64,000 nucleotides of DNA from Oenanthe sinensis (GCA_028671895.1 JAPMAC010000221.1:3162001-3226000), one strand, 5' to 3'. Counted from the stretch's first letter, positions 43,017 to 54,860 are shown. Numbers and translations: made by a program. The notes: generated by a model not told the origin, from the letters alone.

Positions 43017-44979
43017 ATGGCCGATAAGAAGGCTTCGAGGCTTGAAGTAATGAATGCGGGGTCAGCCAAGATAGGTAAACCCATTCACTGTATCCCTATT
43101 TACTCTACATATATGTCGCTAATTGATATGATTAACCAAAGGGGGGACGAACGCCCTAGTTTATCCCACCTGGATTCGTATAGCCATAGCAACAAGTTCT
43201 TTATTACAGATTTAATAGAAATATATAACAAGCTTTTCAATTTTCCTCCTCATTTTTCCATTTCAATGATTGGGCCTGGTGAGAGAGCATGTCATTGGAA
43301 ACTTGACCATTTGTTTTTCTACATAGATGCCCTTTTAGTCGGGCATAGGCTTCCCATGCACGATTTTATTCCTACTTTATTAGCAGATGTGCAAATCCAC
43401 CCACGCTATATAGTCTCCAATGGGTGGAGGATCATTCATTGTTTCATGGTTTTTTGCCTGGAAAAGAAAATAAAAATGACTGTCCCTTTATTTCACAAAA
43501 TTTTTTAATTCAAAAAATCTTATAGTCTTTCTCTTGGCTAGGTCTACATTGGTCATAGGCCCCACTTGCCCTATATTTTTTATAATTCTTCCATTCCTGA
43601 CAACAATCCAAATTGGAAAGAAAACTTTGTCCAAGTAAAAAGGGAAGGGGCAACTGGGGTACCCTCTTTAGGTCCACTTTTGGGAAGGTGGCCGACGGGA
43701 GTGCTGACACCTTAGTGCACACGGAGGCGGAAGAAGATGCCTATGTCGAGCTTACTCAGGGTGAAACCAAAGAAGATACTTGGGTTCTCCTTGATGAGCG
43801 TCGGCTAAAGGCTGTTGGCCTTTCTAGGGCTTCTAGCAAAGGTATACTTTCTAACTTAGCCTTTACTCTTCATTCTTTGTATAGGTCATTTGCTAATGTT
43901 TTTGTGTTTCATTTTCAGCTGCCCAGCAGATCAACAGGTGGACCGTTCCACCAGTGGAAGAAACTGGCCGTATGAGGCGGCTTAAATTGAAGCACGATAC
44001 GCGACAAGCGAAGGAGTTCTCTGTGTTCTTGTAGCCCCATACTGGGGCGACTAGCGGAGAGGGCAGTGAAACTGTCAAAGTTCCAAGGTCCCTGGCGTAC
44101 AAGCCTGGCTGGAAATTTAGGAAAACTAACACGATGGTGGGATCTACAAACCATGTCAAGGATCGGTCCCTCAACTCTATCACTCCTTGTGACTACAAGG
44201 TTATTGTGGTGGGGCGTGATGTGGAGAGCACCAATGCTTTAGGTACACAGGCCTTAGCTACGGTAAGTTTCCATTTTTGGTTTTTTGCACTTGACACTTT
44301 TCTTTTTCTACTTGTCATTAGTTTCTTGACTTATCATGGTTTGTTGACTTTCCAAGTTAACGCCTACTTCCAAGCTTCCCTTCACTAAGTTGATGCTTGG
44401 AAGATGCAAGCTGGGAATCACAAGAAAGACTTGATTGTTGTTGAGGCCAAGTTAAAGGGCCTAGAAAAGAAGTTGGCCGAACATGCTGAGCTTTTGAGGC
44501 AAGCTCAGGAGAAGGTGGTTGAACTCCGCGCTGACAAGAACGTCATCATCGATACCTACTTGAGATAGGAGGAGTACCAAGATCTAATTAAGGAGCATGA
44601 CGTCATGATCTACCCCGTCCATCATACCATAGGGTGGAATGAGGCTTTGAAGGTGGTTCTAGTAAAGCACCCGGGGTTGTTTGACCCGTAGGTGGACTTC
44701 AAAAGTCCTCAGTCAGCCGAAGCTTTGTGGCATCTAATTGATGCACAACAGGAGGACATTAACGGGGAGAGTAGCCCCGATATCAGAAATAGAAAGACTC
44801 GTACTCCTTCACCTTCTCCTCGCCGAGTCACGCCTTCGAAGTTTACTATTGAGGCAACTCCCCAGAAGTTGGCAGTGGGAAGTTCTTCTGATTCTAGCTC
44901 ATCCGAGTAGGAGAAATCCGGTAAATCAGGCGATGAGTCTTCGTTGGGCGAGGAATCCTCGGGAAGCGAGGAGGCCTAG
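43017..44979 (+). pseudogene. T2 antisense gene with two introns ('putative gypsy type transposon' family), broken
   Basis: Plus strand, opposite to the element. Exon 1 43017-43841 from ATG (MADKKASRLEVMNAG); intron 1 43842-43918 (GTATAC...TTTTCAG); exon 2 43919-44262; intron 2 44263-44356 (GTAAGT...CCAAG); exon 3 44357-44979. Exon 1 has the region YIDALLVGHRLPMHDFIPTL ... IIHCFMVFC, which resembles the plant 'putative gypsy type transposon' domain (Transposase_28). Exon 3 has a coiled-coil-like stretch (LKGLEKKLAEHAELL) and a Ser/Glu tail. Breaks: TAA at 43506-43508, a frameshift before 43613, TAG near 44032, 44567, 44689 and 44908. Antisense ORFs behind integrase are known in Tat elements; their function is not known. 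Confidence 0.65.
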
Positions 44980-45330
44980 TAGTTGTTAGGATTTTTATTT
45001 ATCGGCCCTTAGTGGCTTTGTAGATTTTGTACGGCTTCGAGCCTTGTTATTTATGTACTCACACTACTTTTTTCATTGCCTTTTCTGACTGTCTTGGTTT
45101 TATTTGTTTTTTGTGTTTAATTCGAACATAAATAATAAACACTCACATGAAGATATCGGGAAACAATCCTTTTTATATAATAGGAAAAATCAAGTTCTCG
45201 AACGCAGGCAATACATAAACATGTCTAGCCTTCAAGGCTTATAAACCAATAGATAACTACTTAAAATACTTAGGCATCAAGGCCTTCAATCAAACATAGT
45301 AAATCCTCAAGTTAGTTGCATTCCAGCTTC
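44980..45330. other. T2 region between convergent genes
   Basis: No gene seen. AATAAAC near 45130 could end the antisense transcript. T1 has the same sequence at 35854-36190. Confidence 0.5.
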
Positions 45331-46444
45331 ATGGGATCTCGACCTTCCAAGGCCTGGAACTTGTATGCCACTTGCCCAGTGTGTTCCTTGACTTGATAAG
45401 GTCCTTCCCAATTCGGGGCTAGTTTGCCCTTGGGACCAGCTCTAGAGTCCTCGATCTTTCACAGGATCCAGTCTCCTTCACGGAAGAACCTTTCTTTGAC
45501 TCTAAGATTATAGTATAATGAAGCTTTCTTCTGATTCTCAATAATTCGAGCATAAGTTTTATTGCGCACTTCATCAATTAAATCCAGAGCAAGTTTCATG
45601 CCTTCTTCATTCGTTTCAGGTTGAAATTCTTGTACTCTTGGAGATGCATGTTTGATTTCAATGGGTACCATGACTTCAGCCCCATAGGCTAGTTGGAAAG
45701 GTGTTGCACTTGTTGAGGTTTTACAAGTAGTTCTATATGCCCACATGATTGGGAGCAATTCATCAACCCAAGTCTCTTGAGGGCGCTCAACTCTCTTTTT
45801 GAATCCATCCAAGATAATTTTGGTGGCAACCTCTGCTTGTCCATTTGACTGAGGATGAGCTACCGAAGTGCAGCACAGTTCAATGTCATACTTTCTACAG
45901 TACTCAGTAAAGTCTTTGTTGTTGAACTGAGTCCCATTATCCATCACTAGGATCTTTGGTAACCCATACTTGCATATGACTTTCTCCCAAAAGAATTATG
46001 TCACATTCTTTGTGTCAATCTTAATCAAGGGCTTAACTTCTATCCACTTAGTAAAGTAGTCAATTGCAATAATGAGAAACTTCCTTTGTGCACTGGCCAT
46101 AAGGAACGGGCTTAAGATATCCATCCCCCTCATAGCAAAGGGGATTGGTGGGTTGATGGATGTCAGCATCTCGGGGGCTGCCTAACAATGGGTGCAAACC
46201 ATTGGCAGCGATCACACTTCTTAACATAGACTTTTGCATCTTTAAGCATTTCAAGCCAATAGAATCCCAGCCTTACAATCTTATGAGTAAGTGCCTTACT
46301 TCCTAGGTGTTGGCCACACAATCCTTCATGAACTTCTCTAATGGTAGCTTCAGCCTCATGGGGTCTCAGACACTTCAAGTATGGTATCACATAAGACTTT
46401 TTGTAAAGTATCCCCTCAATAAGAGCATACTTCAGGGCCCTCAC
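45331..46444 (-). pseudogene. T2 integrase
   Basis: Minus strand. The zinc-binding part (46444-46163) has HEGLCGQHLG and CDRCQ, the HHCC pattern. A one-base loss in a C run near 46181 breaks the frame. The core continues in another frame: DNGTQFNNKDF with the second catalytic Asp and NGQAEVATK with the Glu, within 45947-45459. A stop at 45459-45461 precedes the C-terminal part (KGKLAPNWEGPYQV, near 45400), which would bind DNA or chromatin. It is the last pol domain before the 3' region. Confidence 0.85.
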
Positions 46445-46544
46445 TGATAGTTTCGTACTTCCATTGGATCAGTAGGTGTCTTCCCCGTTTCCAAGTAAAG
46501 CTTGATGGTATCCATCCAACACGTTCCAAGCCCAATCAGGGCTA

Positions 46545-47090
46545 TCAACTTGGCATCAATGCTTGGATCCTCAAGACCAAAAAATAAATATTACCAGAAT
46601 GATTCTCATTTTCTGATGATGCAAATTTAGACAAGACATCATCATTTACATTCTCCTCCCTCAAGATGTATTCAAATTGGCATTCCTCAAATTGAGTTGT
46701 TTGAGCCTTAACAATTCTCAGATACTTCATCATTGTTTCTTCACGGGCCTCAAACTCCTCATTTACTTGGGAAATTATGAGCCTTGAGTCTCCATAAACC
46801 TTCATATTTTTCACCCTTATGGCTCTGGCTAAACTGAGTCTAGCTATCAAAGTCTCGTACTCTGCCTCATTGTTCGTAGTTGGAAAATCTAACTTGATTG
46901 CATATTCCACAATGAAGCCATTAGGGCTTTGTAGAACTAATCCAGCTCCACTTGTTTTTGTTTTTGTTTTTGAAGATCCGTCAAAAAAGAGCACCCAATA
47001 CTCCTTAACTACTTCCTTATTCTTCTCCTTCTCTTCATTTTCTTTATTCCCCCCCCCCCCCGACTTATTGGTTGGACATGGTACTCTCAA
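46545..47090 (-). pseudogene. T2 second RNase H (plant Tat-type)
   Basis: Minus strand, 181 open residues. WVLFFDGSSKTKTKTSGAG, then NNEAEYETLIARLSLA, VYGDSRLIISQVN and REENVNDDVLSKFAS give the Asp-Glu-Asp-Asp active site of the archaeal-like RNase H that Tat elements gained in addition to their own. The N-terminal linker holds a run of 13 C on the plus strand (47049-47061), read as Gly. Stop at the end of the piece; the linker to integrase (46445-46544) is read in another frame. Confidence 0.88.
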
Positions 47091-47136
47091 CCACGAAGTC
47101 AGCTAGAGCTTGGGCCTTGATGGTCATCCTAGACTG

Positions 47137-47430
47137 CTAGCGGATCTCAAATTTTCCAAGTTCAATTGCCCATTTTATCAACCTTTCACTGGCCTTGGGG
47201 ATGTGCAGTATGGTTCTCAGGGGCTGGTCTGTCAAGACTTCAATTATGTGAGCCTGAAAGTAGGTGCGTATCTTTTTTGAGGCCATTATCAATGCTAAGG
47301 TAAACTTCTCAACTTTTGAATAATTCAACTCTACACCATGAAGAATTTTGCTGACATAGTAGATTGGTTTCTGAACCTTAGCTTCCTCTCTTACAAGAAC
47401 AACACTCAAAGTTGAGCTACAAACAACCAA
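47137..47430 (-). pseudogene. T2 first RNase H
   Basis: Minus strand, 97 open residues of the gypsy RNase H: AKVQKPIYYVSKILHGVELN, YSKVEKFTLALIMASKK, AHIIEVLTDQPLR. An upstream in-frame stop at 47431-47433 separates it from reverse transcriptase, and a TAG-type stop ends it before the linker to the second RNase H. Confidence 0.85.
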
Positions 47431-47433
47431 TTA

Positions 47434-48633
47434 TAGAAATATCACCTCTCTAGGGCTTGGTTTGGTGAGCAAGGGTGGCTCAGCCATATATTTCTTCAAT
47501 TCTTCAAATACCACTTGGCTCTCTTCATTCCATACAAAATCTTTGACCTTCTTGAGGGCTTTGAAGAATAGTAAACACTTATCTCCAAATTTAGATATGA
47601 AACGTCCTAGGGCTGCTACCCTTCCGGTAAGCTTCTAGACATCCTTAATATTTTTAGGGGGCTCCATTTCCAAGATAGCTTGAATCTTATCAGGACTGAC
47701 CTCAATGCCTTTCTTTGAGACCATCAGGCCTAGAAACTTTCTGGAGCCGACTCCAAGGGCACACTTGGCTAGATTCAACATCATTCTATGGGTTCTTAGA
47801 ACTTCAAATGCCTCTCTTAGGTGCTCGAGGTGATCAACCTTGTTAAGACTTTTGATAAGCATTTCATCACCATAGACCTCCATGGTCTTACCGATGAGGT
47901 GCTTAAAAACTTTATTCACAACCTTTTGGTATGTTGCTCCTGCATTCTTTAGTCCAAAAGCCATAACTAGATAACAGAAAACACCAAAATCAGTGATGAA
48001 TGATACCTTAGGGATGTAATTGGGGTGCATCTTGATTTGGTTGTAGCCACTAAAGCCATCCATGAAGCTAAGCATCTCGTGCCCAACTATGGCATCAATC
48101 AGCGTGTCTATCCTTGGCAAGGGAAAACAGTCCTTTGGACAGGCATCATTCTGGTCTGTGAAGTCCACACACATTCTCCACTTTCAAATTGGCCTTCTTG
48201 ACCATTACAGGGTTTGCTAGCCACTTAGAAATTGGATTTCCTCAATAAATCCTGCTTCAAATAGCTTCTCTACCTCTTGCTTAATGGCTTCTTGCCTTTC
48301 AGGAGCAAAATTTATCTTCTTTTGCTTGACAGATGTCCGCTTTGGATCGATATTCAGCTGATGTGTAATAAGTTTGGGGTATATCCTTGGCATGTCAGTG
48401 GTTGTCCAAGCAAATATGTCACTGTTGTTTTGCAAGAACTGAACTAACTGTTGTTTCAGGTCCTTAGGGAGTGAATCCCCGGCATACGTCACTTTCTTAG
48501 GATCTTGAGGATCTAGGGGGATGGGCTCCAAGTCCTCTACAGGTTTCCTCCTTCTGTCCTCCTGGTCCCGAACATCTATGTCTTCAATGGGCAGAACTTG
48601 TCCCCTGGTCCCATTGGGTTTTAAAGCATCCAC
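47434..48633 (-). pseudogene. T2 reverse transcriptase, active site altered
   Basis: Minus strand. The N-terminal part 48633-48217 (VTYAGDSLPKDLKQQLVQF, THQLNIDPKRTSVKQKK) is separated by a frameshift near 48190 from the core 48174-47635 (CVDFTDQNDACPKDCFPLPR, SFMDGFSGYNQIKMHP, FGLKNAGATYQKVVN). The catalytic YVDD reads Tyr-Gly-Asp-Glu at 47863-47874. Thumb and connection regions continue to about 47434 with a stop at 47635-47637. Would copy RNA into DNA; inactive here. Confidence 0.88.
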
Positions 48634-48847
48634 ATAATAGCTTCTGGCCTTTTTTTGATCTCCTCTCTCTTCTCCTACGCCATTCCTACTAGGGAAACTT
48701 TGTGCTTCAGAGAATATGTAGAAGTCATCGCCTTGAAGGCATGTAGTCTAGTCCTTCCAAGGATTGTGTTGTAGGTAGTATTCACCTTAATAACCAAGAA
48801 ATTCAGCATCTGTGTTGACTGTCGAGGGTCCTCGCCCATAGTCATAG
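48634..48847 (-). pseudogene. T2 protease C-terminal end
   Basis: Minus strand. Matches T1 38054-38260 (PRQSTQMLNFLVIK, NTILGRTRLHAFKA). Cut by K3 at 48847, before the active site. One or two frame changes near 48700. Confidence 0.75.
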
Positions 48848-49765
48848 TGTTAGTATTGGTGTCCTAGAGACCATACTTTTAATGTTTTATTGAAAATAAT
48901 TAAAGATTATTTTTTATTAGATTATTTAATCAATGTTTATTATGTCTTTTATTGACTGCGTTATAAATTGAAAGCATAATAAATATCCTTGAAATATTAA
49001 TACGTATTATATGTCTTTAAGTATGTGACTTAAAAATGAGATTATATTAATAGTATTTTATTCCAAAAATTTCCTAGTCGAGTATTATTATTATTTAAGG
49101 ATAATAATAATGCAATAAGACTAGTATGTTTGTTGATAGATAACCGCATCTTATTGGTCATAGGTATGGTGATACTAAAGTCAAGAACATATATAAGTGA
49201 ATGTCTCAATGCATGACACTGGAAAGACCCGCCATGAGATTCTACATGTTAATTAGTGTCATAAGGAATTCTCACTGTGATGATGATGTAATGATCCTCT
49301 AACTTGAAATCATTATATTTCTGTACGAGAATTAATATACTTTGATTACACTCAAAGTTACCTTTAACCGGGTAATGATAAAGGTGGACATTGGGTATGC
49401 TATGAATCGTATGATAGATATAGGATTTAACCCTCCGATTTTAGGAGTGATATTATTGGCCTCTTGATTAAGTGAGACTATGAAATGCATGGTCATGCTC
49501 AAATATTGATTTGTTTAATAGTCTACTCATTGATCAAGGAAATCAATGTTAAACGTTGAAGAGGATGACATAATACATGCCTCGAGTTTGATCTATAATA
49601 TAAGGTTAAAGGGATTATATTACATTGAATATTATTCACGAAAGGTTTAATTGAATCACCAATTATTATTGTTACTTGGGTAACAATGATATATTACTAG
49701 ATGCTGCTCATTGTTTATAATTTTATTATTAGAAAATAAAATTATTGCCAATGTAATAATAACCT
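48848..49765 (+). mobile_element. K3: part of a 5' LTR of a K1/K2-type copia element
   Basis: Plus strand, start TGTTAGTATTGGTGTCC, matching the minus-strand starts of K1 and K2. It is inserted in T2 protease (left flank CATAG, 48843-48847). It runs in parallel with the K2 LTR as far as the AATAATAACCT block and is cut there at 49765 by S5, leaving 918 of about 1500 bases. Confidence 0.82.
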
Positions 49766-51608
49766 TGTTGGGTCCCGAAGTATCGTAGAAGGGGGGGGGT
49801 TGAATACGACACTCACTAAATTAAAAAATTCTTTCGAATCTTTTGCGGATAAATAATTTAGAGTTTGGTTAGTGGGTTTGAATTCATGAGGTGAATAGTA
49901 TTTTGGCGGCTGACTTACTAATTTTTTATATTTATGAATAAATATTAAAGTTCTAGAAAATTAGCAAGTAAATTATGGAGACAAGTTTCGGGGAATATAT
50001 CTTTCGTATATAAACCATGAGGTTGCTACACCCAGTTAAAAATATAACTGGCTTCCAAAGAATAAATTAGTTCTTTGCTACTAACATAAAAATATAAGGC
50101 TCAGTTCCTAATATATCTAAATTAGTACAAGGAAAAACTGAGTTCGTAGAGAGTGATATCTAGGAGCCTTGAGCATTTTTCATTATAGAACCGGGTCCTA
50201 ATATCTGACCGGGAGTACGGTATGGGTGTGTATAAATTATATATTCTTGCTCCGGCCATGGCAGTAGCTCTCTACATTTTTGTGTTGTAGAAGACGACCC
50301 TTCAAATGAGAGTGTGACCTTAAATCAATAAAGTAAGCTGCTGTAATTTGATTGGCTGAGGCTAAGTGGGGCCAAGAAATATTTTGTTATGCCATAAATC
50401 TTTGTTGCGCCAAGGGCTTTTTATTGTGCCCTATACATGTAGTACACAGGGGAGGCGCAACATAAAAATAGAGTTGATCAATTTAACTAAGTCAAGAATT
50501 TTGTTGCGCCTTTTCTTTTTGTTGCGCTCGTACTCTACATTCCCTGTGTATGGCTCCAGTTAATACTTGCCTTGGCTAATTTTGATATTTCCTTGCGCCA
50601 AGACACTTTAGTTGCGCTTCTTCATTTCCTTGCACCTAAATTTTATTACCATGGTCAAAGTGTTGTTTTGTCACTGCACTTTGACCCTCAATTTATTCTT
50701 TGACAAAAGTTCACCAACTTCCATTTCTTGTACCAAAGTCTTGTCACATTACCCCTGTACCCTGAGCTGTTTCCGTTCTTCGAATGTACTTCGGAAACTT
50801 TCACTTTTCATACCAATGTTACGACACTTTGCACCCTCCACCCTTTGTGTTGTTTGACTGTTTACCTGTAGCCTCTACAAATCACATTTCGTACCTTAAT
50901 AAATAAATGTTCTTTCCAAGTACGTTCTTCAACTTAACAATTCTTCTATAGGTAATACTCAGATTCCTTTCACAAACTGCTGACGCCTAGTGCAACTGGT
51001 CTAGTTCACAGACGACTAACTTCGATCCACGTCTTCGTATTCTAGCCTTACGTACATTGTTAAGTTTGCAGCAACTTCATGCTTCGAATACTGACTGTCA
51101 ATAAACATACTACTTTCAATGGAATCTTTTCTGGTACTTAGACAATGTCTCCATTATTACCACAATCTTGAATACTTCATTCTCTTTTTTTCACTGATGC
51201 TTGAACATATAAACAAACTTCTTTCAGTGAGTATTACTTCAAGACTGCAGATGTCTTCTTTAACCTTTGTCTTCACCTTTCTAGATTCCTATGCTTCGAA
51301 CATTGTCTATCTTCAATCAATGCCTTTACACTGAAATCTTCTTGTGGCACTTCTATACTGAATCTTCAACACTTCTGAAACCCTGAAATTCTTTAACCAT
51401 TATTCTTCACTGAGGCATGAACATATTAATGAACTTGTTTCAGTGACCTGTAGTAGACTTCAAAACTTCTGCTAATGTCTTGATTCACTGTATTTGTCTT
51501 GTCTTCATTTCTTCCTGATTTCCATGTAGATGCAGTATTATTTACATGTCATGTTCTAGTGTTGAGTTATCATTATTAGTATTCATACAGATCGTAATAT
51601 CACCAACA
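49766..51608 (-). repeat. S5 3' LTR (1843 bp)
   Basis: Plus-strand ends TGTTGGGTCCCGAAG and ATATCACCAACA; minus-strand start TGTTGGTGATATT. The end has the conserved TTCAACCCCC block with an extended run of nine G on the plus strand (49791-49799). The GAACCAGACCAGTTGCAC-type block is present on the minus strand near 50990-51010. Its array is of TTGCGCC type (50384-50640). Confidence 0.87.
50384..50640 (-). repeat. TTGCGCC motif array in the S5 LTR
   Basis: About nine copies of (TTTG)TTGCGCC or close variants within about 260 bases, mostly read on the plus strand and one in opposite orientation (GGCGCAACA near 50455). It lies between the LTR end and the GAACCAGAC block, as the TCGACACAT array does in S3. 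Confidence 0.75.
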
Positions 51609-51618
51609 ACCTCCCCCT
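51609..51618 (-). promoter_or_regulatory. S5 polypurine tract
   Basis: Minus strand AGGGGGAGGT before the LTR start. Confidence 0.8.
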
Positions 51619-54094
51619 ATTTGATTGTTAAACTTAGCAAACAAATCTCATTGAGATGATAACTCAACTAACAACTAGAAAAAGTAATCGTCCGAGGCTT
51701 GTAAATAATGCTACTGGTTTTTCTAGATCAGATTCTGCATTTCCAAATTTCTTGTGTAACTAAAATGAATGATGTTTGTTCCTCTTGCACTGAACTGATA
51801 ATCAAGTAGTATAATCTTTATTTCTGTCTGTGTTTGAGCTTTCTCTGCTTCAAAATCCTTCATAGTTTGAACTTAAAGAACTTATCATAAACAGAGCTTC
51901 ATAATTATTAGATTTATGGGAACGTCTTCAATAGAATATAGAACATAGCTCAAATAATGTTATTCCCCTAAGAATGTGATTCTTCTTCTCTTTCTTATTC
52001 TCCCTTTCAGATAATCAATGGAAGTGTCAATTCTTTTATGTACATCCCAGTTGGATGAGGAATCCTCTATTGACAACTCCTTTTAAGTATAGGAAACAGT
52101 TTCTTGATTCTTCCATATTCTGTTGTTTCCCATAAGGATCAGAAGATAAGATTTTCTTCTTTCTCTTGTCTAAAATCTCCCCTTAAGGATATTAACTTCT
52201 CCCAAGTACCTAAGGATATTAACTTTTCCCATGTACGAAGATAAGACTTTATTAACTTCCTTTTTCTTCCTATAAATTATCCCCCTTAGTTGAGGAATCC
52301 TCTAATTGCCCATCTTTTGAATGGTTTGTCTTCCAAAGAAGGTTCTCGTCTGCCATTGATCGGGAAAACATAGTAACTTTTCTTTCAGAAGTAGCAAGGA
52401 TAAGTGTTTGGTCTATGGTTTCCTCACTTCTACTATGTTCTGTTAGTGTTTACACTTAAGTGTTTGGTCTTGGCCAGCTTCTGAAGCCACTGTGGGCTAA
52501 TCGGAAAGAATCAATCAAGATTAAAATATAATCACCTTAACATTCCAAAATATATTTTTCATCCCAATGAGAAAGAAAAATATAATAAGAAATGGTAATG
52601 GATTGCATTAAAGCACTTTTAGTAAAAGAGTTTTGTCGGTTCTAAAGATTTATCATTTAAGAACATGACACCAATAGAAATTTTCTTTAAGATACTTATC
52701 CCATAATAAAATGCGGGAATGTGTATCATAAAAAAAATTTATCCCTTATGAATTTCTTATAAGGCAAACTTCCCATAATAAAATGCGGGAATTTATATCA
52801 AAGAAGAAATTCAACTCTCCTACTAAATTATATCTTAATAAAATGACTCTTTTCCTTTAAAACCTTTGCACTGTACGTTTTGAAAATATTTTTGCAAAAA
52901 ATCCTTATCAGATAGAAGACTATGATGTTCTGACTCATAATGCACTTATGATTTACATCATTTTCGTCCACCTGATAATATCCCCGACTTAAAATAAAAA
53001 CATGACATTTGGGGTGAATGAATGCTTAACAATACAACACTAGGCCTTCAAAGCAACAACCACTGTTTAGGTACTCTGAATCAATGTGAAACATATATTG
53101 AAACAAGTATTTAAAAATAAATAAATTTACAAGTGATTGGTACCTCGAAGTAAAAATAATTTCTCCAAATAAAATAGCAGTCACAAAGTTTCTGCTACTT
53201 TAAAAGGAAAAACTAAGAGAGAAAAGGCTTTTAAGGACAAAACTTTTAAAAACAGATTTTGGGAGAGGATAAATAATTTTGAGATTGGAGAAAAATTATC
53301 CTCAAGAAAAATTTGATTCGCACCCTAGGTTTGGGAAAATAAAATAGGGCTGTAAATCAAACGATTTTCAAAAGAGAAGTTTTGAAATAGAATCTTGATG
53401 TTTTCTTCTGTAAAACTGATAGAAAAATGAATGTATCTTTGAATAATATATTTTTAAAAAGAAATAGACAAGAGTTTCTCTTTAATACATTAAAGTTTAA
53501 AATTCAGTCGAAGAAAGAAAACTAATATAAATACTCATATAATACTTAATAGTTACAACAAACATGCATATATAAATCAAATAACATGTGGCAATTATTT
53601 AGTAGAAAAATAAACATTTAAACATATTTTTATTATTAGTGATTTCAAATAAACAACTTGTATTATCACTAATATTAAAAATATCACAATTAATTGCAAA
53701 GAAACATTAACAAAATATCATTACTTGATATTTATCAATAATTTCAAAATGTAAGAAATTATGCTTCTAATATATTATCAAATCAAAATTATGAAACTAA
53801 TAAACATTGAATTACTTCAATCCATAATTTAATAAGATAAAATAATTTCGCTAAATACTAAAATATTCATAAGATTGAATATTAGCATCTAACTTCATAC
53901 GCTATATATAATAATTGTCACTCAAGCATATTGCAATTATACTCAGAACAATTATTAATGATATACGTAAGCTCGAGAAAATAGTTGAATAGAAATTCAC
54001 AAGTCCTTTAAATATTGACATTTAATACTTGTGATCCTAATTACAATTTCTCACAAACAATATCAAATTTAGAAATATTTCCGAGGTATATAAA
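51619..54094 (-). other. S5 internal 3' region, no gene
   Basis: Minus strand. 51619-52500 matches S3 27573-27884 and 18771-19258, including purine tracts (complement of GGGGAGAT-like runs at 52180-52300). 52500-54094 is the AT-rich region of S3 (6836-8930). Stops in all frames. The extra-ORF block of S3 (17698-18770) is missing. Confidence 0.65.
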
Positions 54095-54858
54095 TGTTAA
54101 GAATTTATTCATTTGATGATGTTCAAAATGCTAGAACAGGATTTAGCATAACTTATTTGTAATAAGTCTTTCTAGTCTCTGGAATTTTATAATCAGAGTC
54201 TAGTTAGTCAACATTCATGTTCTTTGAAAATTTTCAGTAGAAAGTGAAACCAGAGTCTAGATGAATATCAGAGTCTGAAAGGTGATCAGAGTCTATAGAC
54301 TGTCAGAGTCTACAAATGGTCAGAGTCTATAGTCCATCGGAGTCTATAGTCTGGAAGAGTCTGGAGATTTCAAAGTCTATGAAGTCAGAGCTGAATTCGG
54401 AAGATGATCACAGATAAGGGAAGTCTTCGAAGATAAAGCCAAAGATATTGCAGATATGCTATGAGAAGCAAAGAGTATTGCAGAAGGAAACTGTCAACTA
54501 ATAATTAAGAATTATATTCCTATTATAATTTATCTTTCGGTTATTAGTTGATAGGTAGCTCTCTATATAAAGACTCTATGTAACCTAATTTAAAAGTGTG
54601 TGTCAGTCAAATTCTTGAGAGAGCATAGAGATAGAGAGAGTCGCTATGAAATACACAGAGAAGCTGCTAGAGTTTTGTGTACATCTTAGGAGATTTTATT
54701 ATTATACGTCAATAAAACAAACAGTTGTTATTCATATCTTTGTGTTTTTGTCTTTGTTCTTAATTCAAACTTTTATTACTTATTGAAGTGAGTTTAATCA
54801 GGCAGAAAAAGCACACAAGTATTCAACCCCCACTTCTACTTGTGTAACTGGGAAAATA
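54095..54858 (+). repeat. S6 5' LTR (764 bp)
   Basis: Starts TGTTAAGAATTTATTC, ends GGGAAAATA (expected CA mutated to TA). CAGAGTCT array at 54195-54380, TATA box CTATATAAAG (54563-54572), TTCAACCCCCACTTCTA block near 54823. Confidence 0.88.
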
Positions 54859-54860
54859 AT

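Larger units (their letters stand above)
40848..48847 (-). mobile_element. T2: Tat-type gypsy element, 3' part with pol
   Basis: Minus strand: 3' LTR (40848-41345), polypurine tract, tandem array, antisense gene on the plus strand, integrase, plant Tat-type second RNase H, first RNase H, reverse transcriptase and the end of protease. Cut at 48847 by K3, so gag and the 5' LTR are not visible. Two RNase H domains and an antisense ORF after integrase define the Tat group. Confidence 0.87.
49766..54094 (-). mobile_element. S5: 3' part of a Sirevirus
   Basis: Minus strand: 3' LTR (49766-51608), polypurine tract and the same internal 3' region as S3. Cut by S6 at 54094; the rest is outside the window. 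Inserted in K3 (left flank AACCT). No coding region remains visible. Confidence 0.82.
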
